Shown here: in pieces, positions 1-8,344 of the stretch | How positions within the stretch are numbered: position 1 is the first letter of the stretch | How the letters are laid out: each line of letters opens with the position of its first letter | Assembly: GCA_002753275.1 (NCBI GenBank) | Contig: PEAA01000001.1 | Coordinates: 1-64,000 of the forward strand | Direction: 5' to 3' | Origin: Zetaproteobacteria bacterium | GTDB lineage: Bacteria > Pseudomonadota > Zetaproteobacteria > Mariprofundales > Mariprofundaceae | DNA: 64,000 nucleotides | Notes under the pieces: model-generated | The model's database searches: none | Told to the model about the DNA's origin: nothing | What the model saw: the letters and a program-made list of their open reading frames with translations, nothing else | Position numbers and translations under genes: made by a program

Positions 1-555
1 CAAAAAAATTGTAACGGAATCGCTTTTTATTTTTTTGGGGATTAGATTCCCTGGACTTTCTTTTCCAAATCTATGTTGGTTGGTTCTGTATATTATTCTT
101 GGTTTTAGGCCTAAGCTAATGAAATGGTTTAAAACGCATTCTTTTATAATAATTAGATTTGTTTTAAATTGATTACTGATTTTGGGAACGGAAGAACTTA
201 ATATTGTTTTTTTCTTCCCTTGCCATTCTTGAAATAGATTTTTTATTAATGAATACTCAAGTTCAAATAATACTTGTTTTTCTATCGAACATATTACTGT
301 ATTGGCATAAAATTGTATGTAAGCATAATCTATAGCATCTTTTTTTTCTCTATTATATTTTTTAGGTGTTGTCTGTATTTCATTAAAATATCGAGCAGAT
401 TTCACATCAATACTTCTTCCGTTTAATATAAAGTCAGTACTCTCACTATGTTTTCTTTTAATTTGATGACCAGAATACTGATATTCAAAAACATACTCTC
501 CAAATGAGCCAAATTGCGGGTTATTTAGTTTTTTTATAGCCTCAATTATCTCCAT
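1..555 (-). CDS. Partial AT-rich gene, candidate PD-(D/E)XK nuclease in an integron-cassette position
   Basis: An open frame of 185 codons runs from an ATG at 555 to the left edge without a stop, so the C-terminus is missing. An AAAAGG ribosome site lies about 9 bases upstream. I do not recognise the protein as a whole. Residues E20, D41, D50 and K52 form an E...D-x8-D-V-K pattern, with hydrophobic residues before D50 (TDFILNGRSIDVKSA). This is the usual active-site layout of PD-(D/E)XK nucleases such as restriction enzymes and related phage or plasmid nucleases. Base composition is far more AT-rich than the rest of the window, which suggests transfer. The ATG follows an attC-like core by 17 bases, the usual layout of a cassette gene. 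The nuclease fold is inference from the motif only; presence of a gene is well supported. Confidence 0.7.
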   Translation of the reverse strand, partial: MEIIEAIKKLNNPQFGSFGEYVFEYQYSGHQIKRKHSESTDFILNGRSIDVKSARYFNEIQTTPKKYNREKKDAIDYAYIQFYANTVICSIEKQVLFELEYSLIKNLFQEWQGKKKTILSSSVPKISNQFKTNLIIIKECVLNHFISLGLKPRIIYRTNQHRFGKESPGNLIPKKIKSDSVTIFL

Positions 556-572
556 AATGACTGACCTTTTGT

Positions 573-602
573 GTATAACGCTCAAGCTGTGGAGCGCGCG
601 CC
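573..602 (-). other. attC (partial): Right half of a probable integron attC site
   Basis: Read on the minus strand, a GC-rich arm (GGCGCGCGCTCCACAG) leads into CTTGAGCGTTATAC. The final GTTATAC resembles the R' core (GTTRRRY) and CTTGAGC the L' box of attC sites. Cassette genes begin just downstream of this core, as the ORF at 555 does. The left half (R'', L'' and the rest of the stem) is absent because the IS3 relic begins at 603. No integrase gene is in the window. Call rests on motif and position, not on a folded structure. Confidence 0.5.
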
Positions 603-642
603 GGGTAATCCCCCCATTTTTAACCGAAGTTAAAAGTAGAGG

Positions 643-1484
643 TTATGCAGCTAACACTCGTTTTTGAATTGGAGTTATGCCACCGATGGCCATATTAGGT
701 CGCTCATTATTGTATGTCCATAACCATCGAGTCGCATGTTCCTGAACTTGTTCAATGCTTTTGAAAATGAACTGCGCCAACCAATCATACCGAACTGTGC
801 GATTATAGCGTTCAACATAGCCATTTTGTTGTGGGTTTCCTGGCTGGATAAAATCCAAAATAATGTCGTTATTTTCAGCCCATGCTTTAAGCAACTCGCT
901 GATATATTCTGGGCCATTGTCACTACGAATACGCTTGGGTTGGACTCGCCAATCAATGATCTGATTCAGTGCTCGAATGACACGCAATGCAGGCAGAGAA
1001 AAGTCAGCTTCGATCGCCAGTCCTTCACGATTAAGGTCATCAATGACATTGAATAAGCGGAAACTTCGACCATCACCAAATTAATCGTGCATGAAATCCA
1101 TCGACCAGCATTCATTGATTGCATCAGGCACCATCAGAGCGTCTGGCTTGTCTCGCTTTAACCGTTTCCTTGGTCTGATAGGCAAATTGAGTTCAATTTC
1201 CCTGTAGATGCGATACACACGCTTATGGTTCCAGCCAAAGCCTTTCACATTACGCAGATATAAAAAGCATAGTCCAAAACCCCAGTGGATCTGATTCTGG
1301 GTGAGCCTGATTAGATTGAGTCCCAATCTGCAATAATTTCATTTTCAGGTTGCAGTTTGGATTCATAGCGATAACAGGTTTCACTAATCGTAAATGCGCA
1401 ACAAGCAAGACGGATACTTACTCTTTCACTACGAACTGCCTTCTTTGCCATATCTCGTCGCTCTGAAGGCTTTACCACTTTTTT
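643..1484 (-). pseudogene. IS3 orfB transposase (DDE), broken
   Basis: The frame opens through the slippery run A-AAA-AAG at 1478-1484, the classic -1 frameshift signal joining orfA to orfB in IS3 elements. It reads on through an HTH-like N-terminus (MAKKAVRSERVSIRLAC). After ENEIIADW an 8-base insertion (GACTCAAT, near 1315-1325) breaks the frame. The next piece (1081-1326) holds the first catalytic Asp in CWSMDFMHD and then a TAA at 1081-1083. That TAA is one base from CAA, so it looks like a C-to-T nonsense mutation. The remaining piece (643-1080) holds the second Asp (RSDNGPEY) and the catalytic Glu ([10 protein letters not shown]). All three catalytic residues survive but cannot be made as one protein. 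Confidence 0.85.
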
Positions 1485-1679
1485 GCCATCGACTCCTGAA
1501 TGATTTCATACTTAAGGCGCTCTTCAGAATACATTCGTTTCAAACGACGATTCTCAGCCTCAAGCTCTTTCATGCGGGCACCATTGATGCGTCCATGCCA
1601 CCATATTTGCTGCGCCATTTGTAAAATGATGCCGAGCTCATGCCATGTTCACGACAGAGCTCAGGAACGGGGATTACCC
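1472..1679 (-). pseudogene. IS3 orfA fragment
   Basis: Starts mid-gene with VIPVPELCREHGMSSASFYK, the helix-turn-helix end of an IS3 orfA. A missing base near the GGMDAS segment shifts the frame; the coiled-coil part (MKELEAENRRLKRMYSEERL) continues in another frame and ends MAKKW-stop at 1472. The N-terminal third is absent. Confidence 0.8.
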
Positions 1680-1681
1680 TC

Positions 1682-2857
1682 TCAACAATAACTCCCGGCA
1701 GCATAGCCAGAAGACCATGCCCATTGAAAATTAAAGCCGCCCAAATGGCCCGTTACATCGACCACTTCTCCGATGAAATAGAGGTTGGGATGATGTTTGC
1801 TGGCCATGGTTTTGGATGAAAGATGGTGGGTGTCCACACCGCCACGGGTCGCTTCAGCGGTTCGGTAACCTTCTGTTCCGCTTGGTTTTAATTGCCAACC
1901 GTGCATCTGTTGTGAAATTTTAATGATCGATGGATGGGAGAGTTGGCGTAATTCCATCTGCTCGGGAATATGACCCATGCTGATGAAGAGGTTGATGAGT
2001 CGTTTGGGCAGCAGGGTGGCCAAGTAGTTGTGAAGATGCTGTTTGCTATCACGAAGCTGTTCAAGGTTGTCTTGCAAATTTTGCCCTGGCAAGAGATCGA
2101 TGGTGATAAAATCGCCGGGTTGCCAATAGGATGAAATTTGTAAAATGGCCGGCCCCGATAGCCCGCGGTGGGTGAAGAGCATTGCTTCGCAAAAATTGTG
2201 ATTTTTGTAATGAACGGCGATGGGAATGGCGATGCCCGCCAATTGTTCCAATGCCAATTTTTCTTTGCCTGTGAAGGTGAGGGGCACCAGTGCTGCCGCC
2301 GTTTCTACACATGGAATATCAAACTGTTTGGCAATACGGTGCCCAAAAGGTGAAGCGCCAATTTTGGGCAGTGATAAACCGCCCGTGGCAATGACTAGGG
2401 CATGTGAATGAAAGCTTCCTTGATGACTCTTGATTTCAAAATGTGGATCATGGTATCGCACGGCATCGATGTGACATTGCAATTGAATCTCAACACCCAG
2501 TTGTTGGCATTGCTTGGCAAAGAGATCGATGATTTGCTGTGCCGAGTCATTGCAAAAAAGCTGACCATGATCCCGTTCATGGTATTCGATACCCGCTTGT
2601 GTGATAAAGTCGATAAAGTCGTAGGGGCTATAACCCGCCAACGCAGATTTTACAAAGTGAGGATTTTGGCAAAGGTAGTGGCTGGCATCGGTATGTAGAT
2701 TGGTGAAATTGCAGCGCCCGCCACCCGAGATGCGAATCTTTTTCCCCAGTTGATCGTTGTGTTCGAGGATAAGAACCCGTTTGCCTCGTTTGGCAGCCGT
2801 GATGGCACACATCAATCCGGCCGCACCAGCACCGATAATACAGAGATCGTAACTCAT
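1682..2857 (-). CDS. HI0933/BaiN-family NAD(P)/FAD-dependent oxidoreductase
   Basis: A 391-residue flavoprotein. The N-terminal dinucleotide-binding motif is GAGAAG at residues 9-14, followed by GKKIRISGGGRCNFTN, a signature of the HI0933 (YhiN/BaiN) family. The C-terminal GGFNFQWAWSSGYAAG is the conserved end of the family. The substrate of most members is unknown; a few anaerobes use relatives for bile-acid reduction, so I assign no reaction. The gene stops two bases after the IS3 relic begins, so its last residues (SYC) may have been replaced by the insertion or deletion event. It lies 38 bases downstream of malQ on the same strand and may be the last gene of that operon. No clear ribosome site precedes the ATG. 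Confidence 0.85.
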   Translation of the reverse strand: MSYDLCIIGAGAAGLMCAITAAKRGKRVLILEHNDQLGKKIRISGGGRCNFTNLHTDASHYLCQNPHFVKSALAGYSPYDFIDFITQAGIEYHERDHGQLFCNDSAQQIIDLFAKQCQQLGVEIQLQCHIDAVRYHDPHFEIKSHQGSFHSHALVIATGGLSLPKIGASPFGHRIAKQFDIPCVETAAALVPLTFTGKEKLALEQLAGIAIPIAVHYKNHNFCEAMLFTHRGLSGPAILQISSYWQPGDFITIDLLPGQNLQDNLEQLRDSKQHLHNYLATLLPKRLINLFISMGHIPEQMELRQLSHPSIIKISQQMHGWQLKPSGTEGYRTAEATRGGVDTHHLSSKTMASKHHPNLYFIGEVVDVTGHLGGFNFQWAWSSGYAAGSYC

Positions 2858-2895
2858 TTGAGGCGGTCGGATATCAAGGTTATCGGTGTCTCATC

Positions 2896-4392
2896 TTATG
2901 AATGCGCAGTGCGACCATAGAGCGTATTGAATTGTTGCATGCGTTGCCACTGACTCTCTTTGGGCATTTGGCTCATGCGCCAGGACCAGTTCTTTTCGAG
3001 GGTTCCAGGGGTGTTGAAACGAGCCTCGCTGCCAAGTGCCAGCACATCTTGCATTGGTAAAATTGCCAGTTGAGAGACAGAAGCAAGGCACGCTTTGACC
3101 AACGGCCATGGCATCGGGTCATCAATCGGAGCATTGAGGTAGCGTAACATGTGTTCGCGTTCATGTTTGGGCGCAGATGTGTACCAGCCCAGTGATGTGT
3201 CATTGTCATGGGTCCCGGTATAACAGACGCTATCTTGGCGATGTTGATGCGGCAGGTAGGGGTTGTCAGCATTGCCCCCAAACGCAAATTGTAAAATTTT
3301 CATTCCAGGCAGTGCAAATTGGTTGCGCAGTGCATCCACCTCAGCGGTGATAATACCTAGATCTTCGGCAATTAATGGCAGTGAACCCAGGGCCTTTTCA
3401 ATGGCGGATAAACATCGATCACCCGGCGCCTTGCGCCATTCACCAATGCGACCATCTTCGCTATGGCCAGGAATGGCCCAATAGGCTTCAAGCCCGCGGA
3501 AGTGGTCGATACGCATCATATGCATGCGTTGATATTGAACCTTGATGCGTTCAATCCACCACTGGAAATGATCAGCTTCCAACATATCCCAGCGATAGAG
3601 CGGATTGCCCCAACGCTGGCCGGTTTCGGAGAAGTAATCGGGCGGAACACCCGCGACTTCATCACATAACCCCTGTTTGTTGATGGTAAAATATTGTCGA
3701 TTGACCCATGCATCGACAGAGTCATGGGCAACATAGATGGGGATATCACCAAAGAGCAATACCCCTTTGGCTTCCGCATACGCTTTAATTCGGCACCACT
3801 GGCGATCAAAGAGATACTGTTCAAAGAGTGTTTGTTGAATGAAGGTGTAGGAATCGGTCGTCGCTTGCGAGAGCGCTGTCGGGTGGCGATCACGAATATT
3901 TAATGGCCACTGCCACCATGGCTGTTGATGGTAAGTACGCTTGAGTGCAGAGAAGAGTGCATAATCATAAAGCCATGAATCTTGCGCCAATGAAAAGGCA
4001 TCGACTGAGGCCAAAAGCGCCTCATCAGTTTTACATTGCTGCCAAAAGGCCGCTGCAGCAATCGCCCGAGCATCGGACATGGTGCACTCTTGCCTTAAGA
4101 CCCGCTGATAATCAACTTCACTTAGCCACCCTTCGTTGAGACACTCACGCAGATCAATCAAGTCAGGATTGCCCGCCATCGATGAGAGCGATTCATAAGG
4201 TGAACCATGGGCATGGGTTGGGCCCAATGGCAGAAATTGCCAAACGGTAAAGCCACCAAGAACAAGACCATCAATGAATTGCAGCGCTTCAATGCCCAGC
4301 GAGCCTGTTTTTTGCGGGCTGGGTAAGGAGGTGATGTGCAGCAATAATCCCGATCGTCGTTGATGAAAGAGAGGATTGATCGGCGAACTCAT
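2896..4392 (-). CDS. malQ: 4-alpha-glucanotransferase (amylomaltase, GH77)
   Basis: 498 residues, the usual length of bacterial MalQ. It transfers alpha-1,4-glucan segments between maltooligosaccharides in the cytoplasm. Visible GH77 motifs are the nucleophile region MRIDHFRGLEAYW, the acid/base region LIAEDLG and the third carboxylate in GTHDNDT. The N-terminal RRSGLLLHITSLPSP and GPTHAHGSPYES segments are also typical. The ATG overlaps the stop of the upstream GH57 gene by four bases (ATGA), so the two are translationally coupled. With GH57, glgC and glgB nearby, its likely job is recycling short glucans during storage-glucan turnover. Confidence 0.95.
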   Translation of the reverse strand: MSSPINPLFHQRRSGLLLHITSLPSPQKTGSLGIEALQFIDGLVLGGFTVWQFLPLGPTHAHGSPYESLSSMAGNPDLIDLRECLNEGWLSEVDYQRVLRQECTMSDARAIAAAAFWQQCKTDEALLASVDAFSLAQDSWLYDYALFSALKRTYHQQPWWQWPLNIRDRHPTALSQATTDSYTFIQQTLFEQYLFDRQWCRIKAYAEAKGVLLFGDIPIYVAHDSVDAWVNRQYFTINKQGLCDEVAGVPPDYFSETGQRWGNPLYRWDMLEADHFQWWIERIKVQYQRMHMMRIDHFRGLEAYWAIPGHSEDGRIGEWRKAPGDRCLSAIEKALGSLPLIAEDLGIITAEVDALRNQFALPGMKILQFAFGGNADNPYLPHQHRQDSVCYTGTHDNDTSLGWYTSAPKHEREHMLRYLNAPIDDPMPWPLVKACLASVSQLAILPMQDVLALGSEARFNTPGTLEKNWSWRMSQMPKESQWQRMQQFNTLYGRTAHS

Positions 4393-6089
4393 GCGGTAGG
4401 CGTATTGCGACGCATGGTGCCGCCATCTTCTGCTGTGCCACCACCACTTGAAAGTTGCGCTTCAAGGGAGGCAGGGGTGTTGGCTCCCATAATAGTATAG
4501 AGTTTGCGTAGATGTTGCCGGTATAAATTATCGAAATCTTGCACAACATCCGAGGGGTTGTAGTCACCAAACCACCAACACCAATCAGAACCTTCACAAA
4601 TGCGCAACTGCTCATCTGCGGCCTGGCGTTGTTGTTGCCCCATTTTAGGCCAACACTTTTCAAGCGAGGATTTGGCTTCGATCAGCAACTCCCAAGCGCG
4701 GGTTTTGGCATCGTCACCAATCCAGGTGGAGAGGTTGCCATAGACCCAAGAGCCTGCGACCACATGCGCCAAGGGGCGCATCGCCTTGGCATGATCGGCT
4801 AAATAAGCATCATAAGTGGTTAATTTGTAATGTTTGTCTTCGGAGATGCGGGTATAGAGTTCGGTTAAGAAAGGCAGTCCATTTTCATGGAAGTGTTCCC
4901 AGGCATTTTCCCCATCCATGATGATCGAGACGACGGGGGCTTGACACCCTTGGGTACGATGACGAATCCCTGAAAGTTCGTGCATGAAATGGTTGACCGC
5001 ATCGGTGGTTTGCCAACGCGAATACTCAAATCCAATCAGATCAGAGAGGCGGTCATCGCGGAAGAAGCAGGGGAGCGTGTGGTCTCCACTGCCAACCTCC
5101 CATGGATGGTATAATCCTTGATCGTGATGTTCGCGTGGATTGTAGTGCAGTGAGTGGTGCAATACCGCTTCACCCGTTGCACACCACTTGAAGCCTGTCT
5201 CGGCAAGTAGTGCGACCGTCTCTTGCGAAACAGCCCCCTCTGCGGGCCAACATCCTGTGACGGGAACACCAAAGGTGCGTTCATGGGTGGTTTGTGCCAA
5301 TTGAATATGGTTAATCGCCCGTGCCCGTCCATGGGGGTAGGAGGTTTCAGGAATATGTGCATCTGGAATGCGCTCTTGTGCACTGTGGAAATCGAGCATC
5401 AAAGGGATAATCGGGTGGGCATAAGGGGTGGTTGAAATCTCGATTTTTTTCTCTTGTTGCAGTTTGCGATACTTCTCTGGAATCTCTTTTAAAAGTTGCG
5501 AGATCAGCGTAATCAAATCAAAGCGATCTTGTTGGGTATAAAGCTCACCTTTTTGAATGAGACGACGGGCAATGAAATGGTGTTTACGCACTGTTTCACC
5601 AAGCCAGCCCAGGTGGTACCAAGTGACAAGATCGGCAAAGTATTGATTGCTTAAATAGTGGTGCGCGTTGTGTTGTTTGGTATGTTCTGCAATATGCCAT
5701 AGCCGGCTAAATGCGGGATAACGATGCAAGTTGCGCTCGTGGTTAAGACGGAAACAACTCTTGAGAATCAAGGCTCTTTCATCAGTAGAGTAGAGGGTTT
5801 GATCATGGGCCAATGCCGCCAACAATGGATCGGGCATTTCATGTGTTTCTGGGGCAGATAGCCACGCATTCACACGATTGGCATAATCTTCGATCTGTAC
5901 GGTTAACGAAGGGACAAAGTTGATCACAGCACGCGCGCCAGGGACTTGTTCGAGAATGTGTGCCATATCGGTATAGTCTTTCATGGCGTGCAAATAGACC
6001 CACGGTAAGTGGTATTGACCGCTGTCTGCTTCGCGATAAAAAGGTTGGTGCATATGCCAGTGAAAGATGATGTTTAAGGGTTGATTCAT
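4389..6089 (-). CDS. GH57 family alpha-glucan hydrolase/transferase
   Basis: 566 residues. GH57 motifs are clear: HWHMHQPFY near the N-terminus, GCWPAEGAVS with the catalytic nucleophile Glu, and IMDGENAWEHF with the acid/base Asp. GH57 includes alpha-amylases, amylopullulanases, 4-alpha-glucanotransferases and branching enzymes; sequence reading alone cannot separate them. No signal peptide is visible, so it acts in the cytoplasm, probably on storage glucan. I chose the ATG at 6089, six codons after the first possible ATG, because AGGAAGG lies just upstream of it. It overlaps malQ by four bases. Confidence 0.9.
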   Translation of the reverse strand: MNQPLNIIFHWHMHQPFYREADSGQYHLPWVYLHAMKDYTDMAHILEQVPGARAVINFVPSLTVQIEDYANRVNAWLSAPETHEMPDPLLAALAHDQTLYSTDERALILKSCFRLNHERNLHRYPAFSRLWHIAEHTKQHNAHHYLSNQYFADLVTWYHLGWLGETVRKHHFIARRLIQKGELYTQQDRFDLITLISQLLKEIPEKYRKLQQEKKIEISTTPYAHPIIPLMLDFHSAQERIPDAHIPETSYPHGRARAINHIQLAQTTHERTFGVPVTGCWPAEGAVSQETVALLAETGFKWCATGEAVLHHSLHYNPREHHDQGLYHPWEVGSGDHTLPCFFRDDRLSDLIGFEYSRWQTTDAVNHFMHELSGIRHRTQGCQAPVVSIIMDGENAWEHFHENGLPFLTELYTRISEDKHYKLTTYDAYLADHAKAMRPLAHVVAGSWVYGNLSTWIGDDAKTRAWELLIEAKSSLEKCWPKMGQQQRQAADEQLRICEGSDWCWWFGDYNPSDVVQDFDNLYRQHLRKLYTIMGANTPASLEAQLSSGGGTAEDGGTMRRNTPTA

Positions 6090-6141
6090 GGGCCTTCCTG
6101 TTTTCATTTTTTCAGATTTCTATATTGAGGCGTGCAAGCGT

Positions 6142-6181
6142 TACAGATTTGCATGGAGGGTTAAGCCAATGCAAATCTGCA
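6142..6181. other. Intergenic hairpin between glgC and the GH57 gene
   Basis: A 13-base arm at 6142-6154 pairs with 6169-6181 with one mismatch (core CAGATTTGCAT / ATGCAAATCTG). No T-run follows on the minus strand, so it is not a standard terminator. It could be an RNA processing or stability element. Confidence 0.5.
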
Positions 6182-6198
6182 TTTTTCTTGCGAACTGT

Positions 6199-7545
6199 TT
6201 AGCTGAAACTGTGTAAGTTTAATCCAAACATTTCAGGGGTGACCAAAACAATGCCACCTTCTGAAACATAATAGCGTTTGGCATCTTCTTCTAGGTTTTC
6301 ACCGATAATGGTGCCTTCTGGGATCACTGTTCCTTTATCGACAACACAGCGAGTCAAACGACAGTTTCGTTGAATCTCCACATCTGGCAAGATCACACTA
6401 TCCGTCACTTTGGCGTAAGAGTGGACGCGAACATTGGAGAAGAGCAGCGATCGTTTGATGCAAGATCCCGTGATCAAACAGCCACCTGAAACCAAGGAAT
6501 CGACAGCCATGCCGCGCCGTTCATCATTATCAAATACAAACTTGGCAGGGGGCAACTGCTCTTGGTGGGTCCAGATTGGCCACTCTTCATCATAAAGATT
6601 CAGTTCAGGTTCGAGGCCTGCAAGATCAATATTGGCGGACCAATAAGCATCAATGGTTCCTACATCGCGCCAATAGGCAGGGCCACCGGTGCTGGCATTG
6701 ACAAATGGAAAGGCAAACGCATTGTCATTTAAAATGGCATGGGGAATCAAATCGTTACCAAAATCATGTGAGGAGTTGGGATTAGCGGCATCTTCTATTA
6801 AGCGTTGTTGCAGGTATTTTGCTGAGAAGACATAGATTCCCATTGAAGCGAGCGCTTGATTGGGATCATTCTCCATCGCTTTTGGATTTTTTGGTTTCTC
6901 TGCAAACTCTGTAATACGCCACTCACTGTCGGTGCTCATGACACCAAAAGCGCTGGCCTCTTTAATTGGAACAGGAATACAACCGACGGTAATGTCTGCT
7001 CCCATGGCAACATGGGCGGCGATCATTTTGCCGTAATCCATCTTATAGATATGGTCACCTGCAAGAATTAAAATGTATTCGGGATCATAGTGACGGAGAA
7101 TATCGAGGTTTTGATAAACGGCATCGGCTGTGCCTTCATACCAACCTTCACCCAACCGTTGTTGTGCGGGGAGTGCTTCAACAAATTCACCAAATTGCCC
7201 GGAAAGAAAGGACCAACCGCGTTGCAGATGGCGTTGCAGTGAGTGAGATTTATATTGCGTAACGACCGAGATACGGCGAATGCCTGAGTTGAGGCAGTTG
7301 GAGAGTGGAAAGTCGATAATCCGAAACTTGCCACCAAAGGGGACTGCCGGTTTGGCACGCCATTCGGTCAGTGCTTTTAAGCGAGATCCTTTGCCGCCTG
7401 CTAAAACCATAGCAACAGTTTTTGCTGTCAGTTGGCTGATGTTTCGCTCAAGTGGTTGCCGCCTGTCAATGAAATTTTCATCTTCTGCTGCGACAGTTGG
7501 GTTTAAAGGATTCCTTCGCTCATTCATGTGTTGTTCGTGACTCAT
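6199..7545 (-). CDS. glgC: Glucose-1-phosphate adenylyltransferase (ADP-glucose pyrophosphorylase)
   Basis: 448 residues. It makes ADP-glucose from glucose-1-P and ATP, the committed step of bacterial glycogen synthesis. Motifs are the nucleotide-binding [14 protein letters not shown], the [19 protein letters not shown] segment, the Glc-1-P site [12 protein letters not shown], and a C-terminal left-handed beta-helix region. I use the ATG at 7545 rather than the first at 7563, because GGAGGG sits six bases before it. A CRP-like palindrome lies 95-110 bases upstream. The gene is followed by GH57 and malQ on the same strand. Glycogen synthase (glgA) is not found in this window. Confidence 0.97.
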   Translation of the reverse strand: MSHEQHMNERRNPLNPTVAAEDENFIDRRQPLERNISQLTAKTVAMVLAGGKGSRLKALTEWRAKPAVPFGGKFRIIDFPLSNCLNSGIRRISVVTQYKSHSLQRHLQRGWSFLSGQFGEFVEALPAQQRLGEGWYEGTADAVYQNLDILRHYDPEYILILAGDHIYKMDYGKMIAAHVAMGADITVGCIPVPIKEASAFGVMSTDSEWRITEFAEKPKNPKAMENDPNQALASMGIYVFSAKYLQQRLIEDAANPNSSHDFGNDLIPHAILNDNAFAFPFVNASTGGPAYWRDVGTIDAYWSANIDLAGLEPELNLYDEEWPIWTHQEQLPPAKFVFDNDERRGMAVDSLVSGGCLITGSCIKRSLLFSNVRVHSYAKVTDSVILPDVEIQRNCRLTRCVVDKGTVIPEGTIIGENLEEDAKRYYVSEGGIVLVTPEMFGLNLHSFS

Positions 7546-7639
7546 TGCTGACCCTCCAATCATTCATTGTAGAATTTCCATTCCCTTGCATGACGCTAGC
7601 GTAGCACGCAATTTTTTTTATCCAAAGGATTTTACATAT

Positions 7640-7655
7640 TGTGATTCATATCACG
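7640..7655. promoter_or_regulatory. CRP-like binding palindrome upstream of glgC
   Basis: TGTGATTCATATCACG closely matches the CRP consensus TGTGA-N6-TCACA. It is in the 121-base gap between pgl and glgC, about 95 bases upstream of the glgC start. In enterobacteria glgC is activated by cAMP-CRP, which fits, but whether this organism has CRP was not visible. Confidence 0.45.
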
Positions 7656-7666
7656 GCTTATGGTTT

Positions 7667-8344
7667 TTAGAACGCGTAGTGCCATTCCGATGCAGGAATG
7701 GAAATAGGGAACAACTCTCCTTTGCAGATGCGTTCAAAAACGGCGCGTTTGCCATCGCCTGTCACGATGATCATGCGGTGTCGTGCGTGGTTGATCGACG
7801 CGTAGCCCAGTGAGACGCGTTCTGGCGGCGGTTTGGGGGCGTTGAAAACAGCAACGACTACCTGCTCTTTTTCAAGTAGCGCAGGGTTGTTGGGAAAAAG
7901 GCTGGCGGTATGACCATCTTCGCCCATGCCCAAAAGAACCAGATCAAAGGTGACGCCTTGTTCGATTAACTGATGCGCATAATTCTCGGCTGCGAATATG
8001 GCACCCCGTTCAGCGGCCATGGGATGAATGTTCTCTTTGGGGATGTCGATATGTTCAATGAGCGCATCCTTCGCCATAGTATCATTGCGCTCTGGATCGC
8101 CGATGGGCAAACAGCGCTCATCGCCAAACCATAGATGAATGTTTGACCAGTCGAGATCAGCATGGCGTAAGCGTTGATAACACACTTTAGGCGTAGTCCC
8201 CCCCGCCAGTGCGACATGAAAGCGGCCACGAGCCTCTATCGCTTGGGTCGCCATGGTGACGAAACGATCGACGATGGCATCCGCAAGCAGATCGCTGTTA
8301 CCATGCGCGGTCATGGTGGTGTGTGGATCGAAGACGCTGTTCAC
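7667..8344 (-). CDS. pgl: 6-phosphogluconolactonase (DevB/SOL type)
   Basis: 225 residues, typical of the family. It hydrolyses 6-phosphogluconolactone, the product of Zwf. Recognisable segments are ALAGGTTPKVCYQRL, the IHLWFGDERCLP block, NDTMAKDALIEH and LLGMGEDGHTASLFP. The ATG overlaps the zwf stop by four bases, so it is coupled to zwf. It is the last gene of the gnd-zwf-pgl operon, giving all enzymes of the oxidative pentose-phosphate branch together. Confidence 0.95.
   Translation of the reverse strand: MNSVFDPHTTMTAHGNSDLLADAIVDRFVTMATQAIEARGRFHVALAGGTTPKVCYQRLRHADLDWSNIHLWFGDERCLPIGDPERNDTMAKDALIEHIDIPKENIHPMAAERGAIFAAENYAHQLIEQGVTFDLVLLGMGEDGHTASLFPNNPALLEKEQVVVAVFNAPKPPPERVSLGYASINHARHRMIIVTGDGKRAVFERICKGELFPISIPASEWHYAF

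Larger units (their letters stand above)
603..1679 (-). mobile_element. Decayed, truncated IS3-family insertion sequence (IS407-like)
   Basis: The relic carries recognisable orfA and orfB pieces of an IS3-family element, read on the minus strand. The natural right end begins GGGTAATCCCCCC at 603. The left end stops inside orfA at 1679, directly against the 3' end of the flavoprotein gene, so the 5' part of the element is lost. An 11-base inverted repeat (603-613 and 1669-1679, GGGTAATCCCC) bounds the relic exactly. Inactivating lesions are a 1-base frameshift in orfA, an 8-base insertion and a nonsense codon in orfB. No flanking direct repeat was found. Confidence 0.85.

Noticed and set aside
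736-1056. Plus-strand ORF of 106 codons
   Set aside because: It is the antisense of the IS3 orfB relic, which matches a known transposase in the opposite frame.
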